NCBI RefSeq assembly: GCF_013155375.1
Contig: NZ_JABJQY010000002.1
Coordinates: 2,356,001-2,420,000 of the forward strand
Direction: 5' to 3'
Origin: Nocardioides sp. zg-1308
GTDB taxonomy: Bacteria > Actinomycetota > Actinomycetes > Propionibacteriales > Nocardioidaceae
Length of the DNA stretch: 64,000 nucleotides
The notes below the pieces were generated by a model. That model was given only the letters and a program-made list of their open reading frames with translations. It had not been told where the DNA came from and made no database searches. Of this stretch, positions 24,662-32,195 are shown one piece after another. How positions within the stretch are numbered: position 1 is the first letter of the stretch; each line of letters opens with the position of its first letter. Position numbers and translations under genes: made by a program.

Positions 24662-24692
24662 CAGCGGCGCCGCCCGGGGGGCGGCGCCGCTG
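24662..24692 (-). terminator. Terminator after the DUF5679-like gene
   Basis: Perfect 13-bp stem (24662-24674 with 24680-24692) and 5-nt loop, beyond the stop of the minus-strand gene at 24715. Confidence 0.7.
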
Positions 24693-24714
24693 TCAGGTGC
24701 TCACAGGGTGAGGC

Positions 24715-24873
24715 TCACGCCTTGCCGAGGATGCGGTTCAGGTTGGTGCCGCAGACCGGGCACACGCCCTTGGCCATCTTGGTGCCCTTGTCGTTGACCT
24801 TGATCTCGCCCTCCGCCTCGCGCTTCTCCTTGCACTTGACGCAGTAGAACTCACCGCTCCAGGTCTCCGCCAT
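24715..24873 (-). CDS. DUF5679-like small zinc-ribbon protein
   Basis: 52 residues from ATG 24873, with AAGGAGG about 6 nt upstream. The sequence reads MAETWSGEFYCVKCKEKREAE then a short strand GEIKVNDKGTKMAKG and a second Cys pair CPVCGTNLNRILGKA. The CxxC-x28-CxxC arrangement and the C-terminal basic helix match small DUF5679-type proteins of actinobacteria. The function is unknown; such proteins resemble ribosome- or RNA-polymerase-associated zinc ribbons. It is divergent from the enoyl-CoA hydratase gene. Confidence 0.75.
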   Translation of the reverse strand: MAETWSGEFYCVKCKEKREAEGEIKVNDKGTKMAKGVCPVCGTNLNRILGKA

Positions 24874-24993
24874 GACGGCCTCCTTGCTTCGTAACTTCGT
24901 GGTCGTCGCGGCGGGGTGGTCGAGGGGGAAGCCCGCCGGGGAGGGCCGGCGGGTGCCAGCGCTCCGTCGACGACACTACGCCACGCGTGACCC

Positions 24994-25060
24994 ACGCTCA
25001 CGCACCACACGCGCTGAGCGTGAATCCGCCTCCCGCCACGCCTGGCCGGCTCAGTACCCT
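24994..25060 (+). promoter_or_regulatory. Upstream region of the enoyl-CoA hydratase gene
   Basis: ACGCTCA (24994-25000) and TGAGCGT (25015-25021) form a 7-bp inverted repeat with a 14-nt gap, a possible operator. TACCCT (25055-25060) is 6 nt before the ATG and is the probable -10 of a leaderless transcript. Nothing else stands out in the 193-bp gap. Confidence 0.4.
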
Positions 25061-25066
25061 CAGGCC

Positions 25067-25873
25067 ATGCCGGAGCCCCTTGCCGACCTCGCCCACCTCC
25101 GCCTCGAGCGGCCCTCCGAGGGGGTCGCGCTGCTGACCCTCGACAACCCGGGGATGCGCAACGCGATGAGCGACGAGATGACCTCGTCGTGGGTCGCCGC
25201 GATCGACCACCTCGCCGCCGACACCTCGCTGCGCGCCCTGGTCGTGACCGGGGAGGGCGGCGCCTTCTGCTCGGGCGGCAACACGTCGTGGATCGCGAGC
25301 GAGCCCGAGGCGAGCGTGGACCGCCTGCGCAGCCGGATGCTGCCGTTCTACCGCGCCTGGCTGTCGGTCCGGCGCCTCGAGGTCCCCACCATCGCCGCGG
25401 TCAACGGACCCGCGATCGGGGCCGGGCTCTGCCTGGCGCTGGCCTGCGACATCCGCTACGCCGCCGCGGGCGCCCGGCTCGGCGTGCCGTTCAACACGCT
25501 CGGCATGCACGCCGGGATGGCCGGCACGTGGCTGCTGCCCGAGGTGGTCGGTCCCGCCCACGCGCGCGACCTGCTGCTCACCGGCCGGGTGGTCGACGCG
25601 GACGAGGCCCTGCGCCTCGGGATGGTCTCGCGGGTCATCGACCGGGACGGCTTCCTCGAGGAGGTCCTCGAGACGGCCGCGGGCATCGCCGCGACCGCGC
25701 CCATCGCGGCCCGGCTGACCAAGATCGCCCTCGCCGACGGCGGCCACGCCGACTTCGAGGCGGCGCTGCAGTGGGAGGCCCTCGCCCAGCCGATGACCCT
25801 GGCCACCGCGGACCTCCAGGAGGGCATCCGCGCGGCGAAGGAGAAGCGGGCGCCGGAGTTCCGGGGCCACTGA
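25067..25873 (+). CDS. Enoyl-CoA hydratase/isomerase family protein
   Basis: 268 residues, the normal crotonase length. The first oxyanion-hole loop is TGEGGAFCSGGNTSWI, and the second is AAVNGPAIGAGLCLALACDIRYAA. GVPFNTLGMHAGMAGTWLLPEVVG and LTGRVVDADEALRLGMVSRVI are also typical. In the second catalytic position family members carry Glu for hydration; here the M-H-A-G-M segment lacks that Glu at the usual place, so an isomerase, hydrolase or other crotonase reaction is possible. A single-gene unit with a TACCCT hexamer before the ATG. The substrate is unknown. Confidence 0.85.
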   Translation: MPEPLADLAHLRLERPSEGVALLTLDNPGMRNAMSDEMTSSWVAAIDHLAADTSLRALVVTGEGGAFCSGGNTSWIASEPEASVDRLRSRMLPFYRAWLSVRRLEVPTIAAVNGPAIGAGLCLALACDIRYAAAGARLGVPFNTLGMHAGMAGTWLLPEVVGPAHARDLLLTGRVVDADEALRLGMVSRVIDRDGFLEEVLETAAGIAATAPIAARLTKIALADGGHADFEAALQWEALAQPMTLATADLQEGIRAAKEKRAPEFRGH

Positions 25874-26010
25874 CCGGGCCACTGACCGGGTCCACGCAGG
25901 GGGGGGCCACCCCTGTGGACAGGCCTGTGGACGCCCTGTGCACGGCGCGGCGCCGTACTGTGCGGGTGACCAGCGACAACGGCAGCAGCGCGGTGGTGAG
26001 GAGAGAGAAG

Positions 26011-27069
26011 TTGGCCGAGAGCACGTCGAGCCAGGCACCCGACCAGGCGCGAGGACCCGTCGCCACCCTGCGCCGCATCGCCTTCCTCATGGAGCGCCAG
26101 CGCGAGGAGACCCGCCGCATCGAGGCGTTCCGCAAGGCGGCGCGCACGATCCTGCCGCTGCCCGAGGAGGACGTACGCCGGCGCGCCGCGGACGGGACGC
26201 TCACCGAGCTCGCGGGCATCGGCCCGAGCACCGCGGCGGTGATCACCGACGCCTGCAACGGTGTCGTGCCGGAGCGCCTGCGGGCGCTGGAGGAGACGGC
26301 GGGCCCGCTCGCCACCGGCGGCGAGGAGCTGCGCGCGCGGTTGCGCGGCGACCTGCACTCGCACTCGGACTGGTCCGACGGCGGCTCGCCGCTGGAGGAG
26401 ATGGCGATGACCGCCATGGAGCTCGGCCACGACTACCTCGTGCTCACCGACCACAGCCCGCGCCTGCGGGTCGCCAACGGGCTCAGCGCGGAGCGGCTCA
26501 CCCGGCAGCTCGCCGTCGTGGACGCGGTCAACGAGCACCTCGACGGGACCTTCACCCTCCTCAAGGGCATCGAGGTCGACATCCTCGACGACGGGTCGCT
26601 CGACCAGACCCCCGAGATGCTCGGGCGGCTCCAGGTGCGCGTCGCGTCGGTGCACTCCAAGCTCAAGATGGAGGCCCCGCAGATGACGAGGCGGATGATC
26701 GGCGCGGTGCGCAACCCGCACACCAACGTGCTGGGGCACTGCACGGGCCGCCTCGTGACCGGCGGGCGCGGCACCCGTCCGCAGAGCCAGTTCGACGCGC
26801 GCGCCGTCTTCACCGCGTGTGCGGAGGAGGGCGTCGCCGTCGAGATCAACTCCCGCCCGGAGCGCCGCGACCCGCCCACCCGGCTGCTCGAGCTGGCGCG
26901 CGACACCGGCTGCCTGTTCTCGATCGACTCCGACGCCCACGCCCCCGGCCAGCTCGACATGCTCGACCACGGTGCGGCCCGGGCGACCGAGGCGGGCATC
27001 GACCCCGACCGGATCGTCAACACCTGGGAGCGCGACCGGCTGCTCGCCTGGGCCGCCTCCCGGCTCTGA
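26011..27069 (+). CDS. PHP-domain phosphoesterase with N-terminal helix-hairpin-helix region
   Basis: 352 residues from TTG 26011, chosen for the GAGGAG 7 nt upstream; GTG 25993/25996 are alternatives. Residues ~15-110 (LRRIAFLMERQREETRRIEAFRKAARTI...LTELAGIGPSTAAVI) match the helical/HhH region that precedes PHP domains in PolX-like proteins. The PHP domain has GDLHSHSDWSDGG, LVLTDHSPRL, KGIEVDILDDGSLD, ASVHSKL, LGHCTGRL, EINSRPERRDPP and IDSDAHAPGQLD, giving the full His/Asp/Glu metal set. It is a polymerase-less homologue of the PolX C-terminus. A phosphoesterase or DNA 3'-end-processing role is possible; the substrate is unknown. Confidence 0.85.
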   Translation: MAESTSSQAPDQARGPVATLRRIAFLMERQREETRRIEAFRKAARTILPLPEEDVRRRAADGTLTELAGIGPSTAAVITDACNGVVPERLRALEETAGPLATGGEELRARLRGDLHSHSDWSDGGSPLEEMAMTAMELGHDYLVLTDHSPRLRVANGLSAERLTRQLAVVDAVNEHLDGTFTLLKGIEVDILDDGSLDQTPEMLGRLQVRVASVHSKLKMEAPQMTRRMIGAVRNPHTNVLGHCTGRLVTGGRGTRPQSQFDARAVFTACAEEGVAVEINSRPERRDPPTRLLELARDTGCLFSIDSDAHAPGQLDMLDHGAARATEAGIDPDRIVNTWERDRLLAWAASRL

Positions 27070-27114
27070 GCGCGGCTCCGGGACGTCGTGGGTGCGGACG
27101 GCTAGGTTCGCCCC

Positions 27115-27717
27115 ATGAGCACGACTGCGCCGACGCCGCCGGGGGTCCCGGAGGTGGAGGTACGCCGCTCGCGGCGCCGGCGGCGGACGGTCTCGGCCTA
27201 CCGCGACGGTGACCGCATCGTCGTGCTCATCCCCGCCACCATGAGCAAGCGCGACGAGGCGACGTGGGTGGCCGACATGGTCGCCCGCATCCAGCGCCAG
27301 GAGCGCCGCAGGATGCGCTCCGACGACGACCTCGTCGCCCGGGCGGCCACGCTGAACGACCTCTACTTCGGCGGGCTCGCTGTGCCGGCGTCGGTGCGCT
27401 GGGTGAGCAACCAGAATGCCCGCTGGGGCTCCTGCACCCCCGGCGACCGCACGATCCGGCTCAGCCACCGGCTGCAGAAGGTGCCCGGGTGGGTGGTCGA
27501 CTACGTGCTGGTGCACGAGCTCGCCCACCTCCTCGAGGCGGGCCACACGCCGGCCTTCTGGGCGTGGGTCGACCGCTACCCGCGGGCCGAGAAGGCCAAG
27601 GGCTACCTCGAGGGCTACTCCGCCGCCGCCCGCCTCGAGCCGCCGCCCGGCGGTGAGCAGCCGGACGGGGGAGCGGTCGAGGACCCGGTCGAGGACCTGA
27701 GCGACGACGCCGACTAG
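27115..27717 (+). CDS. M48/YgjP-type metallopeptidase-like protein
   Basis: 200 residues; TAGGTT (27103-27108) lies 6 nt before the ATG. After an Arg-rich strand VEVRRSRRRRRTVSAYRDGDRIVV, the protein shows SNQNARWGSCTPGDRTIRLSHRLQKVP and the zinc-binding VHELAHLLEAGHTPAFWAWVDRYPRAEKAKGYLEGY, with HELAH and the downstream Glu/His of the WLM/YgjP group. The C-terminal 30 residues are acidic and probably disordered. Homologues are annotated as DUF45/M48 peptidases. It is convergent with the Nudix gene; only a short GGCCC/GGGCC hairpin (27725-27737) separates them. Confidence 0.85.
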   Translation: MSTTAPTPPGVPEVEVRRSRRRRRTVSAYRDGDRIVVLIPATMSKRDEATWVADMVARIQRQERRRMRSDDDLVARAATLNDLYFGGLAVPASVRWVSNQNARWGSCTPGDRTIRLSHRLQKVPGWVVDYVLVHELAHLLEAGHTPAFWAWVDRYPRAEKAKGYLEGYSAAARLEPPPGGEQPDGGAVEDPVEDLSDDAD

Positions 27718-27744
27718 GCGGACGGCCCGGCGGGCCAGGACCGG

Positions 27745-28329
27745 CTAGGACAGGCCGGTCCGACGTCCGGCGTCCGACCGGCCGCGCACGCGGGCCACCG
27801 CGACGTCGACGAGGGCGTACATGTCGTCGAAGGTCGCCGGCAGGTCGTCGACGGGCCACCAACGGACGTCGAGCGACTCCTCGCTGGTGGCGTGGGTGCC
27901 GCCGGGGTCGGCGACGGCCAGGAAGCGCACGTCGAGGTGGTGGACGGTGCCCCGGGCGGAGCAGAACTCCACGGCGTGGGCGTCGAGGCACAGCGGCTCG
28001 GGGTCGAAGGTGAACGACGCCAGGCCCGACTCCTCGACCAGCTCGCGGCGGGCGCCGTCGGCGAGCGAGCCGTCGCCGGGTTCGAGGTGGCCGCCGAAGG
28101 CCAGCCACGCGTCGGCCTTGCGGTGGTGGTTGAGCAGGACGGCGTCGCCGTCCGGTGACACCACGATCGCCCCGGCGGTGAGGTGGTCGGGGAAGCACGC
28201 CTTGGCGAGCCCGTCCGGGTGCGCAGCGAGGTGGGCGAGGAAGCGGTCGCGCAGCGCGGCCTGGTCGACCGACGGCGGTGCCCAGCCGGTCAGCGCGGCC
28301 ACCGCCCTCGCGTGGAGGCCGGTGCTCAC
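27745..28329 (-). CDS. Nudix hydrolase
   Basis: 194 residues from GTG 28329, overlapping the upstream gene's stop (GTGA), so coupled to the DUF2342 gene. The Nudix box is FGGHLEPGDGSLADGARRELVEESGL. A ~60-residue N-terminal helical region HARAVAALTGWAPP...FLAHLAAHPDGLAKACFPDHLTAGAIVV precedes it, and a beta strand region HHLDVRFLAVAD follows it. This combination occurs in uncharacterised actinobacterial Nudix proteins of the (d)NTP or sugar-nucleotide type; the substrate cannot be assigned. Confidence 0.82.
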   Translation of the reverse strand: MSTGLHARAVAALTGWAPPSVDQAALRDRFLAHLAAHPDGLAKACFPDHLTAGAIVVSPDGDAVLLNHHRKADAWLAFGGHLEPGDGSLADGARRELVEESGLASFTFDPEPLCLDAHAVEFCSARGTVHHLDVRFLAVADPGGTHATSEESLDVRWWPVDDLPATFDDMYALVDVAVARVRGRSDAGRRTGLS

Positions 28330-29657
28330 TCGGACCGGGGGTCGTCGCCGCCGCCGTCGAGGAGGTCGCGCAGCCCGGCGTCGAACTCCTCGTCGGAGAG
28401 CTCGCCCGGCGAGACGGAGTCCTCACGGAAGCCGAGCGGGTCGTCGAGGTCCTCGGCGGTGGGCAGGAGGTGCGGCGACATCCACACGCCGTCGCGGGCC
28501 TCGGCACCCTGGCGCGTGCGGAGCGAGCCCCACAGCGTCGAGGCGTCGCGCAGCCGGCGTGGCCGCAGCTCGAGGCCGACGAGGGTGGCGAACGTCTGCT
28601 CGGCCGGCCCGCCCGCGGCGCGGCGGCGGCGTACGGTCTCCTGCAGCTTGGCGGCGGCGGGCATCCGCTCGGCGGTGGCCTGGCTGACCACCTCGTCGAC
28701 CCAGCCCTCGACGAGCGCGAGGGTGACCTCGAGCTTCTCCAGCGCCGCCTTCTGCGCGGCGGACGGCTCGGGGTCGAACAGCCCGCCGGCGAGCGCCTCC
28801 TGCATCGCCTCGGGGTTGGCCATGTCCATCCCGCGGAGCTTCTCCTCCATGCCGGAGGTGTCGAAGTCCATGCCGGCGCCGTACTCGGCGACCGCGCCGA
28901 TGAGGTGGTCGCGCAGCCACGGCACGCCTGCGAAGAGGCGCTGGTGCGCGGCCTCGCGCAGGGCGAGGTAGAGCAGCACGTCGTCGGTGGTGACGCCGGG
29001 CAGCTCGGCGGCGAACGCTGCCACGTTGGTGGGCAGCAGCGCCGCCTTGCCGATCGGTCCGAGGGGCAGGCCGATGTCGGAGGCGCTGAGGACGTCGCCG
29101 GCCAGCGCGCCGAGCCCGCTGCCGACCTGGGAGGCGACCATCGCCGCACTGGCCTTGCCGAGCATCGCCATGAGCGGGCCGGCGAGCTGCTTCATCTCCT
29201 CGGGCATCGCCTGCCCGAGGGCGGACGTGGCGGAGCCGGCGATCGGCTCGACGAGCACCTTCCAGACGTCGATGGTCTCCACGATCCACTCCGCACGTGA
29301 CCACGCCGCGGTGGTCGTGACGCCGGAGGGGAACTCGGTGGTCGTGTCGAGCCAGTGGTCGGCCAGTCGCACGGCGTCGGCGACGGCGCCCGACTGGGCG
29401 GCGGTGACCGTGGGGTCGGGCTCCTGCGCGGCGGTGCGGCGTGCCAGGTCGGTGACCGTCTGCCAGTTGACGGGGCCCTCGTGCGGGGCGAAGAGCGACT
29501 GCATCTGCGCCATCAGGGCGTTGAGGTCGGGCATGCCGCCCCCGGCCCCGAAGCCGCCCATCTGCGAGAAGATCTGCTCGAAGGGCGTGCCCTTGAAGGG
29601 GTTGTCGTCGTCGGGGCCCTGCCCAGCCGGTCCGGAGCCTCCGGGGGTGTCACTCAT
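28326..29657 (-). CDS. DUF2342 zincin-like metalloprotease
   Basis: 443 residues from ATG 29657, with TACCGT on the minus strand (29665-29670) 7 nt upstream. The N-terminus is Gly/Pro rich with GTPFEQIFSQMGG and MPDLNALMAQMQSLF. The central LREAAHQRLFAGVPWLRDHLIGAVAEYGAGM is the family's zincin-like motif (E-A-A-H in place of HExxH). DLPL/GLPLGPIGKAALLPTNV and the C-terminal LEGWVDEVVSQAT and RRRRAAGGPAEQTFATLVGLELRPRRLRDA blocks also match DUF2342. The homologue Rv3195 is in the equivalent M. tuberculosis block. Proteolysis is inferred from fold similarity only. Confidence 0.88.
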   Translation of the reverse strand: MSDTPGGSGPAGQGPDDDNPFKGTPFEQIFSQMGGFGAGGGMPDLNALMAQMQSLFAPHEGPVNWQTVTDLARRTAAQEPDPTVTAAQSGAVADAVRLADHWLDTTTEFPSGVTTTAAWSRAEWIVETIDVWKVLVEPIAGSATSALGQAMPEEMKQLAGPLMAMLGKASAAMVASQVGSGLGALAGDVLSASDIGLPLGPIGKAALLPTNVAAFAAELPGVTTDDVLLYLALREAAHQRLFAGVPWLRDHLIGAVAEYGAGMDFDTSGMEEKLRGMDMANPEAMQEALAGGLFDPEPSAAQKAALEKLEVTLALVEGWVDEVVSQATAERMPAAAKLQETVRRRRAAGGPAEQTFATLVGLELRPRRLRDASTLWGSLRTRQGAEARDGVWMSPHLLPTAEDLDDPLGFREDSVSPGELSDEEFDAGLRDLLDGGGDDPRSE

Positions 29658-29717
29658 GGCGTCAACGGTACTCACCGCGCCCAGCCCCGGCATCCCCGCG
29701 CGCCTAGACTCTGAGCC

Positions 29718-30155
29718 GTGACCGACCCCGTCCCCGACCCCGTGAGACTCGTCGACATCCGCGACACCCCGCTCGACGTCACCGAGGTGCTCGACGCGCT
29801 CGGCGACGACGGCGCCGGTGGGCTCACGCTCTTCGTCGGGCAGGTCCGCGACCACGACGGGGGCAAGGGGGTCACCGCCCTCGACTACTCCGCTCACCCC
29901 ACGGCGCTCGAGCGCCTGCGGGACGTGTGCCGGCGGGTGGCGGCCGAGCACGACGTGCGCGGCGTCGCCGCCGTGCACCGCGTCGGCGAGCTGCGCATCG
30001 GCGACCTCGCCGTCGTGGTCGCCACCACGGCCGCCCACCGCGGCGACGCCTTCGCTGCGTCGCGCGCGCTGATCGACACCCTCAAGGCCGAGGTGCCGAT
30101 CTGGAAGCACCAGGTCTTCGACGACCGGACCGAGGAGTGGGTCGGCACGCCGTAG
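29718..30155 (+). CDS. moaE: Molybdopterin synthase catalytic subunit MoaE
   Basis: 145 residues from GTG 29718; TAGACT (29705-29710) is 7 nt upstream. MoaE signatures are FVGQVRDHDGGKGVTALDYSAHPTALERL, VAAVHRVGELRIGDLAVVVATTAAHRGDAF and the invariant KAEVPIWKHQVF near the C-terminus with the catalytic Lys. With MoaD it converts cyclic pyranopterin monophosphate to molybdopterin. No other molybdenum-cofactor gene is nearby. It is divergent from the DUF2342 gene. Confidence 0.94.
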   Translation: MTDPVPDPVRLVDIRDTPLDVTEVLDALGDDGAGGLTLFVGQVRDHDGGKGVTALDYSAHPTALERLRDVCRRVAAEHDVRGVAAVHRVGELRIGDLAVVVATTAAHRGDAFAASRALIDTLKAEVPIWKHQVFDDRTEEWVGTP

Positions 30156-30198
30156 GACCTGACGCAGCCCACGGTCGCGGAGGCCTAGGCTCCGGTGC

Positions 30199-30471
30199 GT
30201 GGAGATCCTGCTCTGGCTCGTGCCCTCCGTCGTCGTGACGGCGGTGGCCATGCTGTGGGTGTCGTGGGTCAGCCGGGACGGGCGCGGCGAGGTCGACCGC
30301 GACGTCGCCGCCCAGCGGCTCGGCAGGGCCCTCGCCAAGGACCTGCCGGCGGGCACCCGCCGTACGCCGCCGCAGGCGCGCGACCGCAGCACCGGCATCG
30401 CCGTGCGGCCCAGCCACGGGGCGGGCCCGGGGGAGGGCTCCCACGGCGGCGCCACCCGTCGCGCGTCGTAG
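30199..30471 (+). CDS. Small single-pass membrane protein, unknown
   Basis: 90 residues from GTG 30199, with TAGGCT (30186-30191) 7 nt upstream. One N-terminal transmembrane helix (VEILLWLVPSVVVTAVAMLWVSWV) is followed by a cytosolic-type polar tail VDRDVAAQRLGRALAKDL with Arg/Gly/Pro-rich end. It precedes the Lon-like protease by 27 nt and could be part of the same unit. I recognise no family. Confidence 0.6.
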   Translation: MEILLWLVPSVVVTAVAMLWVSWVSRDGRGEVDRDVAAQRLGRALAKDLPAGTRRTPPQARDRSTGIAVRPSHGAGPGEGSHGGATRRAS

Positions 30472-30498
30472 TTGCGCCGGTTTGAGAGAGTTGCGCCC

Positions 30499-31554
30499 AT
30501 GAGTCAGCGGACCAGGGCGGGCCTGCTCGCACTGTGCCTCCTGGCCGTGCTGTGGGGCACTGCAGCCTTCGTGCCGCTGCCCTACGTCACCTACTACCCC
30601 GGACCGACCGTCGACATCCTCGGCACGGGCGACGACGGTGAGGAGACGGTGCAGGTCACCGGCCACGAGGCCTTCTACGACGAGGGCGAGCTGCGGATGA
30701 CGACCGTCTACGTCAGCTCGCCGCAGGAGGACGTGACCCTGCCCGACCTGCTGAAGGCCTACTTCGACCCCGACGCCGCGGTCTGGCCGCGGTCCTCCAT
30801 CTACGCCCCGGACGAGACCGACGAGTCCAGCGACCGCCAGTCCGACCTGGCCATGATGTCGTCGCAGGACACCGCCATCGCGGCGGCGCTCACCGAGCTG
30901 GGCGAGGACCTCGACCCGGTCGTCGAGGTCCTCGACGTCACGCCGGGGCTGCCCGCGGACGGCAACCTCGAGGTGCGCGACGTGCTGCTCGAGGTGGGCG
31001 ACACCACGATCACCGAGGCCCAGGACGTCGTCGACGCGGTCGAGGGCGCCGAGGTGGGCGAGCCCCTCCCGTTCGTCGTACGCCGCGACGGCGAGCGCGT
31101 GCGCGTCGAGATCACGCCGGAGGAGGTCGACGGCAGCCCGCGCGTCGGCATCACGCCCGCCGAGGGCTTCGACTTCCCGTTCCAGGTCAGCGTCGCCATC
31201 TCCGACAACATCGGTGGCCCGAGCGCCGGGCTGATGATGTCGCTGGCCATCTACGACACCCTCACCCCCGGGTCCATGACCGACGGCGCCGACATCGCCG
31301 GCACGGGCACCATCACCCCCGCCGGAGAGGTGGGACCGATCGGCGGCATCCAGCAGAAGATCGCCGCCGCCCGCGACGCCGGCGCGCAGCTCTTCTTCGT
31401 GCCGGCCGACAACTGCGACGGCATCGGGGGAGTCGACCCCGGGGACATGCGGCTCGCCAGGGCCACGACCATGAGCAGCGCCGTGACGACCCTCGCCGAC
31501 TGGGTCGACGATCCCGACGCCTCCCTTCCCAGCTGCGAGGACACCGCTTCATGA
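30499..31554 (+). CDS. Membrane-anchored PDZ/Lon-like (S16) serine protease
   Basis: 351 residues. An N-terminal signal-anchor RAGLLALCLLAVLWGTAAFVPLPYVTYYPGPT leads to a PDZ-type region around VLDVTPGLPADGNLEVRDVLLEVGDTTI. The C-terminal Lon-type domain has the catalytic Ser242 in NIGGPSAGLMMSLA and Lys287 in GGIQQKI, 45 residues apart as in Lon dyads. The protein acts outside the membrane. It corresponds to YlbL/Rv3194c-type proteins. The stop overlaps the next start (ATGA). The start is supported by the N-terminal helix; GAGAGT lies 7 nt before the ATG. Confidence 0.9.
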   Translation: MSQRTRAGLLALCLLAVLWGTAAFVPLPYVTYYPGPTVDILGTGDDGEETVQVTGHEAFYDEGELRMTTVYVSSPQEDVTLPDLLKAYFDPDAAVWPRSSIYAPDETDESSDRQSDLAMMSSQDTAIAAALTELGEDLDPVVEVLDVTPGLPADGNLEVRDVLLEVGDTTITEAQDVVDAVEGAEVGEPLPFVVRRDGERVRVEITPEEVDGSPRVGITPAEGFDFPFQVSVAISDNIGGPSAGLMMSLAIYDTLTPGSMTDGADIAGTGTITPAGEVGPIGGIQQKIAAARDAGAQLFFVPADNCDGIGGVDPGDMRLARATTMSSAVTTLADWVDDPDASLPSCEDTAS

Positions 31555-32195
31555 CCGAGACCCCGGACACCCCGGAGACGCCCGACCTGCCCGACGTCCC
31601 CCCGCCCGGTGCCCTCCCCGAGGACCCGGCGCTCGCCGCGGCCGTGCTGGAGATCGAGGCGCACGTCGCCCAGGACGGGTGGGACCAGCCCGCCCGGCTC
31701 TACGCGCTGGTCGACACCGCCGAGCTGATCGCGCAGGAGCCCGCCCTCGCCGCGGCCATGTCGATCGACGGACCCGGTGACGAGGGGTCCTTCACCCCGA
31801 TCGAGCAGGAGGGGCTGCCGCCCGGGCAGGCCCTCGAGGACGCGCTGCCCTCGATCGCGTGGCCCGAGAGCGTGGCCGGCTGTGCGGCCGTCATCGAGCG
31901 GCTGGTCCTGCCTCCCGAGGTCGACGACGAGATCCCCGACGACCCGACCGCCGCCGAGCTGTTCGCCCGGGAGCACCCGCACCGCCAGGAGGTCCGCATG
32001 GTCGCCGGCGTGACCCGGGCCGGCGCGTCGTACTGTGCCCTCCGGTTGCGCGCCCACGACGACGAGCAGTCGGTCGTCAACGGCACCGAGCTGGTGCCCG
32101 GCCTCCTCGACCTCCTCCACGCCACGCTGCACGACACCGACCCCGACGCCCAGTCGGACACACCCCACGAGACCTCTGAGCAGGGGCCCGCATGA
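31551..32195 (+). CDS. PPA1309 family protein
   Basis: 214 residues, ATGA overlaps at both ends. After a Pro-rich start the conserved blocks are LAAAVLEIEAHVAQDGWDQPARLYALVDTAELIAQEPALA, LPPGQALEDALPSIAWPESVAGCAAVIERLVLPPEVDDEIP, and HRQEVRMVAGVTRAGASYCALRLRAHDDEQSV. The family is restricted to actinobacteria and has no known activity. Its tight coupling between a Lon-like protease and a UPF0182 membrane protein is a conserved arrangement, suggesting a common envelope-related process (inference). Confidence 0.9.
   Translation: MTETPDTPETPDLPDVPPPGALPEDPALAAAVLEIEAHVAQDGWDQPARLYALVDTAELIAQEPALAAAMSIDGPGDEGSFTPIEQEGLPPGQALEDALPSIAWPESVAGCAAVIERLVLPPEVDDEIPDDPTAAELFAREHPHRQEVRMVAGVTRAGASYCALRLRAHDDEQSVVNGTELVPGLLDLLHATLHDTDPDAQSDTPHETSEQGPA

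Noticed and set aside
25865..25890. Short direct repeat GGGCCACTGACC after the enoyl-CoA hydratase
   Set aside because: Only two adjacent copies spanning the stop codon; explained by a small tandem duplication with no further structure.
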